Of a DNA stretch of 44,750 nucleotides, positions 1 to 7,280 are shown piece by piece (within the stretch, counting starts at the first letter, position 1; each line of letters opens with the position of its first letter). The stretch comes from an uncultured Holophagaceae bacterium. Its GTDB lineage: Bacteria; Acidobacteriota; Holophagae; Holophagales; Holophagaceae. Below the pieces are notes generated by a model. That model made no database searches and had not been told where the DNA came from. It saw only the letters and a program-made list of their open reading frames with translations. The stretch is from positions 1-44,750 of the forward strand of contig CAIWKE010000009.1 of NCBI GenBank assembly GCA_903913215.1. Direction: 5' to 3'. The position numbers were made by a program, and so were the translations under genes.

Positions 1-140
1 AACCTCGCGTGCGTCCAACACCTCGGCCCCCAGTTGTCTGGGATCCAGCGTCCTCCACTCCCTATCCAAGCCGCCTCCTCGGCGACTCAGGGGGTCAATA
101 GTTCTGTCGCCAGGGGGTCAGTTTTGGCTGTCGCCCGATA
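1..140 (-). mobile_element. End of an insertion sequence (left copy, truncated by the window)
   Basis: These bases are the exact reverse complement of positions 44611-44750; similarity stops abruptly at 140/141. Near the inner tip lie two imperfect direct repeats of about 23 bp, at 89-111 and 112-135, both beginning AGGGGGTCA and ending TGTCGCC. Repeated transposase-binding units of this kind are typical of IS21-family ends, but the family is not proven. On the minus strand an open frame starts with TTG at 69 behind an AGGAGG Shine-Dalgarno and runs off the window edge; it would be the start of the transposase. The element therefore lies mostly outside the window and reads outward. Confidence 0.7.
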
Positions 141-218
141 AGCCCATCAGCACATACTCCGCTTGGAGAATCTACCTGGAACTCAACGGTTCGGAACGAG
201 TTGAAAGGCCTTTTTTTC

Positions 219-1289
219 TCAGAGGTTCCAAATAGCCGAAGGGTCCCAAAAATGGGTCCCATGTGCCCAGCCCTCTTGGATCTTTATTTGACGGAAATGA
301 CCACGCAATGCCTCGTGGTTGAAGAACCCCCGGGGCAGGGGGCGGCCGCCCCCCTCAATCTCGAAGGAGACCTCCAGGGGCTCAGGGCAGTTGGGGGCGT
401 AGGCCACCTGAACGCGGCATTCGCGGGCCCCGGACTGCACGGCTTGAACAGCCGCCTCCCGGGCTGCGTAGGACCCGATGCGGTCGATGTGGGTGAAGTG
501 CTTGCCGCTGAGGGCGCCGCCACCCTGGCCGATGCGGGGTCCGTAGAAGTCCATGGCGAGCTTACGGCCGGTCTGGCCGTTGTCCCCCTCGGGACCCGCG
601 TCCAGCAGGGGCCCGTTGGGATTCAGGCTGAGGGCCACTTCCTCCCAGGAGGCTGACCAGCGGGGATCCGCCCGGCGGGTGGCCTCGTAGGCCCGGCGCA
701 GGACGGCTTCCAGGCGGTGGATAAAGACCAGGTAGTCCAGACCTGGATCCTGCTGCAGGGTCACCAGAACCTGCTCCAGGCGCCAACTCTTCCCTTCTTC
801 GGCTAGCAGCACCAGCAGCTTCCCATCGGGACCCTGGCCCACCAGATCGCCACCCTGGATGGCCATCCAGAGGGCCTCCCGCAGGCTGTGGGCCAGGAAG
901 TGCTCGGGGGTGTGGAAGCGGGTGAGGCGGTCGTAGCCCGCCCAGCCCACGCAGATCGCCTGGTCGTTCACCTTGCGGCTCCACTGGAGGGGATCCTCCG
1001 GGTAGCGGCAGGCGTGGTCCATTACCTGGAAGCTGCGGAGGTCGCCCGCCGGGTTGCGGTAGCCGACCTGCGCCGCCACCTCCTGCACAATGGCTTGCAC
1101 CGGGATGTCTTCGCCGGCGCGCAGGGCGAAGCCACCGGAGACCCAGACTTGGTCGCACCAGGCGCCCACCTCCACCTGGCAATAGGCCTCGGGATCGAAG
1201 GCCTCGCAGCGGGCCACGATGGCCTCGGCCACCTGGTCGCAGAACTTGTCGGGGTGGCCCGGCAGGACCATTTCACTGAAGCGCATCAT
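219..1289 (-). CDS. metK: Divergent S-adenosylmethionine synthetase
   Basis: Predicted to make S-adenosylmethionine from methionine and ATP in the cytoplasm. The N-terminus has the ATP/methionine motif GHPDK (about residues 11-15). The middle and C-terminal parts carry GPEGDNGQTGRKL and GGGALSGK..T.IDR.GSYAAR, matching the family signatures GGPxGDxGLTGRK and GGAFSGKD. At 356 residues it is shorter than the usual roughly 384, and the central motif is diverged, so it is probably not the housekeeping copy. The start overlaps the stop of the preceding VWA gene (TGATG), which implies translational coupling. It is the last gene of a MoxR-VWA operon led by a SAM-riboswitch-like RNA, which fits a SAM-making product. 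The product could also make a SAM analogue or supply a dedicated methyltransferase. Confidence 0.85.
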   Translation of the reverse strand: MMRFSEMVLPGHPDKFCDQVAEAIVARCEAFDPEAYCQVEVGAWCDQVWVSGGFALRAGEDIPVQAIVQEVAAQVGYRNPAGDLRSFQVMDHACRYPEDPLQWSRKVNDQAICVGWAGYDRLTRFHTPEHFLAHSLREALWMAIQGGDLVGQGPDGKLLVLLAEEGKSWRLEQVLVTLQQDPGLDYLVFIHRLEAVLRRAYEATRRADPRWSASWEEVALSLNPNGPLLDAGPEGDNGQTGRKLAMDFYGPRIGQGGGALSGKHFTHIDRIGSYAAREAAVQAVQSGARECRVQVAYAPNCPEPLEVSFEIEGGGRPLPRGFFNHEALRGHFRQIKIQEGWAHGTHFWDPSAIWNL

Positions 1290-2602
1290 CAGGGCACCTT
1301 TGGTAGCTGGGTATAGGAGAGTCCGGCGCGGGTGAGTTCGGCCCCCGAACCGTCGCGGGTGAGCAGGACGTGGATGCGGGTGGCACTGGCGGCCTTCACG
1401 AGCACCTTGGGGACTGCCTCGATGTAGCCGTCGGTGACGATGATGGCGGCTTCGGGCCGGGTAAGGGCCAGGTGCTCCAGGACGCAGGCAAGGCTGGTGC
1501 CCCCGGTGGTGTCGGCCTTCAGGACCGCCTTCGTGATGCGGGCCGGGGCCACCACCGTACTAAAGGCCCAGAAGGGCATGCGGATGTGGCTTCGTAAGCG
1601 GTTCAGGAGGCCGATCACCAGGGGCATCTCGGCGTTCATGGAGCCGCTCACGTCCAGGTAGACCTGGGCCGTACCCCGGGGCCGCTCCGTCGTGAGCTCC
1701 CACCGGGAACTGGGCAGGACAGGGCTCCACAGAGACTGGAGAAAAGCCCGTCGGTCCCCGGGGCTGAGCACGGGCAGCAGGCTCTCCCGGGGCTGGGGTT
1801 GCCGCGCCCGGGAGCGCTGATCCGCGAGGAGGTGCTCCCGGAGCACCTTCAGGGCGGTCCTCTGCCACTGACGCAGAGCCTCGGGCACACCAGCCATGAG
1901 GGCCTCGTAGGCCGGGAGCAGGGCCTCGTGGTTCCGGGGGCTGCGCCAGAGGCCCCCCCCGTTCATCGTCCGCATGGACTGGCCCAAGGCCTCCTTCAGG
2001 GCCTCGGGCAAGGGCAGGTGGGGGTCCTCCTCGTGGTTGCCCAGGAGTTGGCCCGGGACTAGGGTCAATGGTTTGTGTCGCTGTCCCATGGTCTCGGCAA
2101 GTTCGCGGATGTCGTCCACCATGAGCCGCCCCGCATAGAGCGCCTCCCAGGTGGCCCCGAAGAACCCGGGCATGACGTGTTCATGGATCCTTTCACCGGG
2201 TGCCGGCGGTCTGAGGAGGCGCAGGAGGCCCTCCGCGTTTGCGTAGTAGCGGCTCATCATGGCGCTGGCCTCGGGGCCCACCTGGCGGTGGATGAGGGCG
2301 TTGATGACGGCGTCCATGGCTAGGTGTTCGGCGGGGCTCAGGGGCCCGGAGCCCTCCGTGTGGCGCAGCAGGATGTGCAGGAACTCGTGGAGGATGACCG
2401 CCTTCACCTCGGCATCCCTCCGGCAGTGGGCCTTCAGGAAGCCCAGGTTCACCATCAGGCGGGGGGCGGCCTCCCGGGTCACGGCCAAGGTGGGCACGGA
2501 ATCCGTAAACTCCACCCGTGCCACCTTAAGGAATGGGCGGATGGCAAAGGGGTTCTCATCCAGTAGTTCGCGGATGAGGTCATGGAAGCGGTCAGGCTTC
2601 AT
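1289..2602 (-). CDS. Metallopeptidase-like / VWA domain protein (DUF2201 type), MoxR partner
   Basis: A 437-residue protein of the type encoded beside MoxR ATPases. The N-terminal half resembles the putative metallopeptidase domain of this family, with HEFLH at residues 72-76 as the zinc-binding core. The C-terminal part is a VWA-like domain with the metal-ion-dependent adhesion site DVSGS (317-321), a later TGGTS and a TDG. The ATPase is thought to remodel or load a target held by the VWA partner; the substrate here is unknown. It overlaps the upstream unknown gene by ATGA and the downstream metK by TGATG, so the four genes 4466-219 are one transcription unit. A paralogue is encoded at 38770-40293. 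Confidence 0.85.
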   Translation of the reverse strand: MKPDRFHDLIRELLDENPFAIRPFLKVARVEFTDSVPTLAVTREAAPRLMVNLGFLKAHCRRDAEVKAVILHEFLHILLRHTEGSGPLSPAEHLAMDAVINALIHRQVGPEASAMMSRYYANAEGLLRLLRPPAPGERIHEHVMPGFFGATWEALYAGRLMVDDIRELAETMGQRHKPLTLVPGQLLGNHEEDPHLPLPEALKEALGQSMRTMNGGGLWRSPRNHEALLPAYEALMAGVPEALRQWQRTALKVLREHLLADQRSRARQPQPRESLLPVLSPGDRRAFLQSLWSPVLPSSRWELTTERPRGTAQVYLDVSGSMNAEMPLVIGLLNRLRSHIRMPFWAFSTVVAPARITKAVLKADTTGGTSLACVLEHLALTRPEAAIIVTDGYIEAVPKVLVKAASATRIHVLLTRDGSGAELTRAGLSYTQLPKVP

Positions 2603-3051
2603 GCGTAAAACTCCGAGACGCCGAAGAGCTCCAGGCGACGGGTGAGGCTGGCCTGGGTCCAGAGGACCGGTCGCCCGGGGTCAAAACCCACGCTGGTGCA
2701 GAGGCCCAGCAGGAACACCTGGCGTAAGACCTCTTGTGGATCAGCTGTGGCCACCTGGAGGGGGGTCAGGGCGGGGTTCACCAGGCAGACCATGGGCCCG
2801 GGCACTGGCGCGAAGGTGAGACGCAGCAGCTCCGGGTTGGGTATGCGCAGGGCCTTCAGAAGGCGCTGGGCGGTGAGGACGGGATCTTTACGCCCGAAGT
2901 CGAGGGCCAGACAGAGGTGACGTGGGCAGAGGATGGGTCCATCGGCTCGGCCCAGTAGGCTCTGCTCCACCCGCTGGGTGCGAGTCCGGCTACGGGGCCC
3001 CCCGGAATTGACATAGCGCAGGTCATCCGCGTGCGGGGAGGGGCAGAGCAT
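2599..3051 (-). CDS. Unknown protein between MoxR and VWA genes
   Basis: A 150-residue protein with no family I recognise. It starts two bases after the MoxR ATPase stop and ends overlapping the VWA start by ATGA, so it is clearly expressed as part of this unit. The N-terminus is polar and arginine-rich; the rest is leucine-rich and soluble-looking, with no signal peptide or convincing membrane segment. The second MoxR/VWA pair (37566-40293) has no equivalent gene. It may be an adaptor or substrate of the ATPase, but that is inference from position only. Confidence 0.7.
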   Translation of the reverse strand: MLCPSPHADDLRYVNSGGPRSRTRTQRVEQSLLGRADGPILCPRHLCLALDFGRKDPVLTAQRLLKALRIPNPELLRLTFAPVPGPMVCLVNPALTPLQVATADPQEVLRQVFLLGLCTSVGFDPGRPVLWTQASLTRRLELFGVSEFYA

Positions 3052-3053
3052 GG

Positions 3054-4466
3054 CTAGGCCCGGTCCCGGCCCAAGGCCTTCTGGATCACGCCCACGCAGT
3101 CCGCGAGGGCTTGCTCCAGGGCGGCGGGGTCGTCGGGCAGGAGCTTCTTCACGAGGAAGTGGGAGAACAACTGGCGGGCCCGGGACCGGCGCGGCTCCGC
3201 CAAGCCGTCGAGCACCCGGTTGAAGCGCACGATCTCTGGATGCGAGCTACCTCCGTGGTCCAGGCGCTCCTGCCAGGAGATGTCACCGCTCACGCTGAGG
3301 ATGGGCATGGCCACTTTCCCAAGGTCGTGGATGCCGCCTGCGCCGAGGGTGCCGAGGCCCTGACTGGCCGCCGGGTAGAGGGCCAGGCAGAGGGCGGCCA
3401 CCCGGGGGTAGGGCTCGGTGCCGATGAACTCGGCGATGGCCTGGGTGGCGGCGTCGGGGCCTGGGGAGCAGAGGAGTAGGCCAACCTTCCGGGGCAGGGA
3501 GCGCTCGCAGTGGAAGAGGTGGACCCACTTCCGGTCGCCCTGGAGGAAGGCCGAGTCCCAGGCCAGGAGGTGGGCGGCCTCAATGAGCTTCGGTTCGATT
3601 TGCTCGCCCCAAGTCAGGTGGGGCAGGCTGGCCGCCAGCACCCGCTGGGCCAAGTCCTCCTGCATTCCTTCAACCACGATGGCCCCTGCCAGGAGGCTTC
3701 GACTGAGGAAGCGGGCTCGGCGGGGCGAGACTCGGACTCCGTGGCTGTTGAGGAAGGTGGTGGCGGCCACTACGTAGTCCTGGACGGCCCTGGGGCAGTG
3801 TGTCGCCTGCTGTTGGAAGCGCTCCCGCCAGGTGGCAAGGGCCTGCCGCAGCGCGCCGCCGTCCTCGGCCAAGGCGCCCTCCCCAGCGGGGTGGGCGATC
3901 AGGGCACGGTCCTCGTCTTCCAGGTCCCCCCAGTCCGCGGCCTCGATGAAAAGCCCGAAGCGGTCGCCCAGGGCCAGGTCCAGGGGTTCGGATCCGCTAT
4001 AACCCAGGCCCTCCTGATCTGTAGAACAGGGGTTCATGGCAGCCCAGCGGAAGCGCAGGCGGTCCAGGGCGATGCCCTGGATGCGGCGCTCGTGGATCAG
4101 AGAGAAGAGGCGGTTCTGGTGCTCGGGTTTGCAGCGGCTGATCTCGTCCACCAGCACGGACTCGGCGCCCCACACCGTGGCCGGAGTCTGGAGGAAGGTC
4201 ACGCCGCCCTTCTCTGGATCCGGGAAGGGGAAGCCCACCAGGTCATCGAAGGAGATCAGGCTGGCATTGTAGTGCCGGTGCTCCAGACCCAGGGCCTCGC
4301 TCAGGGAGTTCAGGAGAAAGGTCTTTCCGGTGCCGGAAGCCCCGATGAGCAGGAGGGGATCCTCGGTCACCAGGGCGGCCAGGACCAGCGGCGCCACGCG
4401 GTCAAAGCTGAAAGCGCCGATGGCGCGGAGGTAGGACGCGGCGGTGCTTGGCTGGGCGGTTGCCAT
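3054..4466 (-). CDS. MoxR-family AAA+ ATPase
   Basis: A cytoplasmic AAA+ ATPase that probably acts as a chaperone for the VWA protein encoded downstream. Walker A is GASGTGKT at residues 42-49; Walker B is VLVDEIS at about 104-110, followed by the MoxR-typical arrangement R.....EHQNRLFSLIHERR. At 470 residues it is longer than most MoxR proteins (about 330), the extra being C-terminal. The ATG at 4466 is preceded by AAGGAG at good spacing and fixes the start just after the structured leader RNA at 4494-4565. It is the first gene of the operon MoxR, unknown, VWA, metK. Confidence 0.88.
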   Translation of the reverse strand: MATAQPSTAASYLRAIGAFSFDRVAPLVLAALVTEDPLLLIGASGTGKTFLLNSLSEALGLEHRHYNASLISFDDLVGFPFPDPEKGGVTFLQTPATVWGAESVLVDEISRCKPEHQNRLFSLIHERRIQGIALDRLRFRWAAMNPCSTDQEGLGYSGSEPLDLALGDRFGLFIEAADWGDLEDEDRALIAHPAGEGALAEDGGALRQALATWRERFQQQATHCPRAVQDYVVAATTFLNSHGVRVSPRRARFLSRSLLAGAIVVEGMQEDLAQRVLAASLPHLTWGEQIEPKLIEAAHLLAWDSAFLQGDRKWVHLFHCERSLPRKVGLLLCSPGPDAATQAIAEFIGTEPYPRVAALCLALYPAASQGLGTLGAGGIHDLGKVAMPILSVSGDISWQERLDHGGSSHPEIVRFNRVLDGLAEPRRSRARQLFSHFLVKKLLPDDPAALEQALADCVGVIQKALGRDRA

Positions 4467-4493
4467 GGGGCTCCTTTTTCAGGTTGTTCCTGC

Positions 4494-4565
4494 GTATGGG
4501 ATCGGAATCCATGGCACCGTGGCGTCTTGCTCGGTTGCCGGCCCCGGATGGGGCACTCTTCATAC
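4494..4565 (-). ncRNA. Structured leader RNA, SAM-I/SAM-IV-like riboswitch candidate (copy 1)
   Basis: Read on the minus strand this leader starts with GTATG and closes with CATAC (P1), then runs AAGAG, a hairpin GCCCC-ATCC-GGGGC, the conserved stretch CGGCAACCGAGCAAG, GCCACGGTGCC, and a hairpin GGAT-TCCG-ATCC. The pairing partners GCAACC...GGTGC are the hallmark of the SAM-I/SAM-IV core. A second copy at 12772-12847 keeps the unpaired core letter for letter while P1, the first hairpin and the last hairpin change with compensation. That is direct evidence for a selected RNA fold. It leads an operon ending in metK, which supports SAM as ligand. Control is probably at translation of the MoxR gene, since the Shine-Dalgarno follows closely; this is inferred. 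Confidence 0.72.
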
Positions 4566-4572
4566 AAAGTCC

Positions 4573-4600
4573 AGCATGACCTCTGGGTCGGCCCTGTCAA
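4573..4600 (-). promoter_or_regulatory. Promoter of the MoxR-VWA-metK operon
   Basis: The minus strand has a perfect -35 TTGACA (4595-4600), a 16-bp spacer and a -10-like CATGCT (4573-4578). The predicted transcript starts near 4566, exactly at the P1 stem of the leader RNA. The second riboswitch copy has the same layout. Confidence 0.6.
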
Positions 4601-4618
4601 GAGCACGCCCGGTGATTG

Positions 4619-4631
4619 GACAAAAATTGGC
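4619..4631 (-). promoter_or_regulatory. GACA-N5-TGTC regulator site, one mismatch
   Basis: GACA AAAAT TGGC differs from the window-wide inverted repeat by one base. It lies 18 bp upstream of the -35 box of the riboswitch promoter, the same distance as the exact site at 12900-12912, near position -59 of the predicted start. That is a usual activator position. Confidence 0.45.
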
Positions 4632-4723
4632 GAATATTCTGGGGCACGCGACAGAATTTATGAACTGAATCGGGACCCGAGCGACTCGCAGGGAAGCAGG
4701 CTAGGGAGGCGGAATCGAGTCGG

Positions 4724-4751
4724 TTTGAATAATATGCTTAATGCATATAAG
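4724..4751 (+). promoter_or_regulatory. Sirtuin promoter with overlapping inverted-repeat operator
   Basis: -35 TTTGAA (4724-4729), 16-bp spacer, -10 TATAAG (4746-4751). Between and over them lies the inverted repeat TATGC-TTAAT-GCATA (4733-4747), placed to block RNA polymerase. A related ATGCATA occurs at 17337-17343 between the NrtR and methyltransferase genes, and GCATATATGC at 15981-15990. NrtR is a candidate binder, but this is not proven. Confidence 0.5.
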
Positions 4752-4773
4752 ATGAGTCCACGGAGGCCTGCCC

Positions 4774-5484
4774 ATGAAGTTCCCAAAGAACGCTCCCATC
4801 GTCATTCTCACGGGGGCGGGCATCAGTGCTGAGAGCGGCATCCGAACCTTTCGCGACTCGAATGGACTCTGGAAGGACCACCGGCTGGAGGAGGTGGCCT
4901 CCCCGGAGGGCTTTGCTGCCCACCCGGAGCTGGTCCTGGAGTTCTACAACATCCGCAGAGCTCAGATGAACGAAGTAGAGCCCAATGCTGCCCACCTGGC
5001 CCTGGCCCGGTTAGAGCGCGAGTGGCCGGGGGGCTTCCTGCTGGTAACCCAGAATGTGGATGATCTTCATGACCGGGCTGGCAGTAACCAATTGATCCAT
5101 CTGCACGGAGAGCTGCGAAAGGTGCGGTGTGAATCCTGTGGCGTGGTCTTCTCCTGGCAGGGGGATCAGAGTCGCCAGGACGAATGCCACCGCTGCCGTC
5201 GCCGAGGGCGCCTCCGTCCGCACATCGTCTGGTTCGGCGAGATGCCTTTCGAACTGCAGCGCATATCCGAGGCCCTTGCGACCTGTGGTTGCTTCGTGGC
5301 AATCGGTACCAGCGGTCTAGTGCGTCCTGCTGCGGACTTCATCCTGGAGGTGAACCACCGTGCCAGCACCTTGGAGCTCAACTTGGACCCCTCCCGAGGA
5401 GCAAACCGGTTCCAGGAGCAACGCTACGGACGGGCCACCGACCTGGTGCCGGCATGGGTGGATGAGATGCTGGGGGCACTATAG
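4774..5484 (+). CDS. cobB: NAD-dependent protein deacylase (sirtuin, CobB type)
   Basis: Removes acyl groups from lysines using NAD, releasing nicotinamide and O-acyl-ADP-ribose. The 236-residue protein has GAGISAESGI.TFR near residue 12, TQNVDDLHDRAG, the catalytic HLHGEL, two CxxC zinc pairs (CESC, CHRC) and RPHIVWFGE. The segment FYNIRR matches the Tyr-x-x-Arg signature of class III sirtuins such as E. coli CobB, which also remove succinyl groups. GGAGG eight bases before the ATG supports the start. Its product O-acetyl-ADP-ribose is a substrate for the macrodomain protein at 16062-16562, and an HDAC-family deacetylase lies 1.8 kb downstream. Confidence 0.92.
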   Translation: MKFPKNAPIVILTGAGISAESGIRTFRDSNGLWKDHRLEEVASPEGFAAHPELVLEFYNIRRAQMNEVEPNAAHLALARLEREWPGGFLLVTQNVDDLHDRAGSNQLIHLHGELRKVRCESCGVVFSWQGDQSRQDECHRCRRRGRLRPHIVWFGEMPFELQRISEALATCGCFVAIGTSGLVRPAADFILEVNHRASTLELNLDPSRGANRFQEQRYGRATDLVPAWVDEMLGAL

Positions 5485-5495
5485 GTCACCAACTA

Positions 5496-5527
5496 GACAT
5501 GTTCTGTCCATTCTCATCGATGATACT
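5496..5527 (+). promoter_or_regulatory. GACA-N5-TGTC box with -10 element, upstream of 5632
   Basis: GACA TGTTC TGTC (5496-5508) is followed after 13 bp by GATACT (5522-5527). The same GATACT at the same spacing follows the site before the sigma-factor gene. Predicted transcript start is near 5534, giving a leader of about 100 bases to the gene at 5632. Confidence 0.6.
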
Positions 5528-5631
5528 CATGTTGCCTTGGTCACTTTACTCAGGGCCTCCACTGGAGAACTATGCCAATGGGCTAGCCTCGGCTCCTGAT
5601 TTGAATTTGATTGTTCAAATAGGGAGGCACT

Positions 5632-6210
5632 ATGCCTACACGCTCCAAATTCCCGTTCCCAGGTGCAGTGAGCCCCATCCCGGAAGGGCTGCGGGCCGAT
5701 CCAGCCGGATGGAAGGCATACATGCTCGGTGGTGTTCCCGCCCATACCTGGCTCGAGAGAGCGGGACTCCTGTCCAGCCTCAGGGTCCTGGTTCTGCCCG
5801 AAGGGTGGCCCTATGCAAGGGTCAATGGGGCGCCGCTGAAGTATCCAGAACTGGAGGGATGGCGCATGGAAGACCCGCCCCTCGATCCCGGTGAACTCTG
5901 CAGATCTGTGAACACGGATGATGAATGCTGGTTGTTCACCTGTGAGTGCGGTGTTCAAATCTGCGGGGGAGTTGAGGGCCCTCTGCGGGTCGCCCATGAC
6001 GAAGGGCTAACCGTCTGGATATGCCCTGAAAATCCTCTAGAGCCCCTGGCCGTCTTCGACCAGAAACAGTACCGGAGGGCGATCCTGAAGACCGTCAATA
6101 ACCTTCTCCAGGTGCCAATCCCGAAAGGTGGAATGGCCTGGACTCAGAGCGTGAATCCTGAGTTCGTCCGCCGGGCGCTGGACTGGGCCCGGGCAGGCAA
6201 GTGCTGGTAA
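5632..6210 (+). CDS. Unknown protein with a Cys-rich centre
   Basis: A 192-residue soluble protein that I do not recognise. Around residue 100 it has CECGVQICGG, a Cys-x-Cys-Gly...Cys arrangement that could hold a metal, inside an otherwise mixed alpha/beta-looking sequence. AGGGAGG precedes the ATG. It is the first gene after a GACA-N5-TGTC promoter and is followed in the same direction by Nudix, a small unknown and an HDAC-family gene, so it may be the first gene of that operon. It may be a sensor or immunity-like protein; no function is assigned. Confidence 0.7.
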   Translation: MPTRSKFPFPGAVSPIPEGLRADPAGWKAYMLGGVPAHTWLERAGLLSSLRVLVLPEGWPYARVNGAPLKYPELEGWRMEDPPLDPGELCRSVNTDDECWLFTCECGVQICGGVEGPLRVAHDEGLTVWICPENPLEPLAVFDQKQYRRAILKTVNNLLQVPIPKGGMAWTQSVNPEFVRRALDWARAGKCW

Positions 6211-6279
6211 CGGAATGCAATCGGTACCGATGGTTTTCTATGGATTCCATTGGCACTCAATCCAAAAGGAGTTGATGCC

Positions 6280-6933
6280 ATGATGTTCCACCCCCGATTA
6301 AATGATCACGGGAAGCCTGAGGGAATCTCGAAGCCCCACTCGCCGTCGGCCATATCCGCCTGGTCCGACCCCTCCCAGGTTGGCGTCGTCGTTCCAGATG
6401 GACCCATGCCAGGCACCCTCAACGGCATGGACTTCAAGCCGTGGCCTTCGCCTCCCCGGACATCGGAGGGTTGGCTGGCGCTCGCGCGTGGGTGCCAGTT
6501 CAAAGAACCCTCTTACGATCCCATGTCACTGCAACCTGCAGCAGGGGCGGTCATCCTTGAGCCAGATGGCCGGATCTGGCTCGTGGCACCCACCAATGGC
6601 TATGGTGGCTACAAGGTTACCTTCCCCAAAGGAAAGACGGATGGGGCAGACCTCCGGGCTACAGCCATCAAGGAGTCCTACGAGGAGTCTGGCCTGCGGG
6701 TGGAACTCCTGGCCCATCTTGTCGACGTTCGTAGGAGCACCTCGGTTACCCGCTACTACCTGGCCAAGCGCACAGGTGGGTCTCCGTCAGACATCAGCTG
6801 GGAGAGTCAAGCAGTTCTCCTGGTGCCCGTGGACCAGTTGAAGACCTTCCTGAACAACAAGTACGACATGCCAATCTTGGATGCCCTACTGAAATCCACC
6901 CATTCCCCAACCAGCCATGAGTTCTCGGAGTAG
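6280..6933 (+). CDS. Nudix hydrolase
   Basis: Nudix proteins cleave nucleoside diphosphates linked to another group, for example ADP-ribose, NADH or diadenosine polyphosphates. The domain covers about residues 85-200, after an unusual 80-residue proline-rich N-terminus. The catalytic box reads PKGKTDGADL..TAIKESYEESGL: the EExG core is present, but the loop after PKG is one residue short and the first Glu is Asp. The second ATG pair at 6280 is preferred because AAAGGAG lies eight bases before it; an upstream TTG at 6250 lacks one. Surrounded by sirtuin and deacetylase genes, it is plausibly an ADP-ribose or acyl-ADP-ribose hydrolase, which is inference. Confidence 0.85.
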   Translation: MMFHPRLNDHGKPEGISKPHSPSAISAWSDPSQVGVVVPDGPMPGTLNGMDFKPWPSPPRTSEGWLALARGCQFKEPSYDPMSLQPAAGAVILEPDGRIWLVAPTNGYGGYKVTFPKGKTDGADLRATAIKESYEESGLRVELLAHLVDVRRSTSVTRYYLAKRTGGSPSDISWESQAVLLVPVDQLKTFLNNKYDMPILDALLKSTHSPTSHEFSE

Positions 6934-6937
6934 CCAC

Positions 6938-7249
6938 ATGTGGATTTTTTTGAACAACGCCTTCCTGTCGATCGTTGACAAGGGGGGCGACGGAACAACT
7001 CTCCTCGTCCGTGGTCGCCGCGAGGGTGATATCGAGCGTGTGTTTCCCAACGCACAGGTCAAGAAGACTCCCCACAATGATTACCGCCATCGTGCCCTGA
7101 TCGACCGCGAACTGATTGCCAAAGCGATCGCTGATTCCATCCGATCGATTACCTACTCAAACTTCAAAGGATCAGTCGAGGAGAACCACCGTCATGAAGC
7201 CTATTTGGATGTGTGGCAGGCCATGTACAAGTATCAGCGGCAGATCTGA
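6938..7249 (+). CDS. Small conserved unknown protein (MWIFLNNAFLSIV type)
   Basis: A 103-residue soluble protein starting MWIFLNNAFLSIV, with DIERVFP, then YRHRA and a C-terminal AYLDVWQAMY. I recognise the pattern as a widespread small family of unknown function in proteobacteria and mobile DNA. The ATG at 6938 is preceded by GGAG at seven bases; an upstream ATG at 6917 overlaps the Nudix stop. It lies between the Nudix and deacetylase genes in one apparent operon. Confidence 0.75.
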   Translation: MWIFLNNAFLSIVDKGGDGTTLLVRGRREGDIERVFPNAQVKKTPHNDYRHRALIDRELIAKAIADSIRSITYSNFKGSVEENHRHEAYLDVWQAMYKYQRQI

Positions 7250-7280
7250 ACACGACGATTAACCAGGAAGGATGCCTTCA

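Noticed and set aside
201-235. AAAGGCCT followed by a T-run as a terminator
   Set aside because: The T-run is on the plus strand, where no gene precedes it; it does not serve the minus-strand metK operon.
3510-4832. Plus-strand open frame of 440 codons opposite the MoxR ATPase
   Set aside because: It is the antisense shadow of a well-supported ATPase gene; composition is unnatural and no domain is visible.
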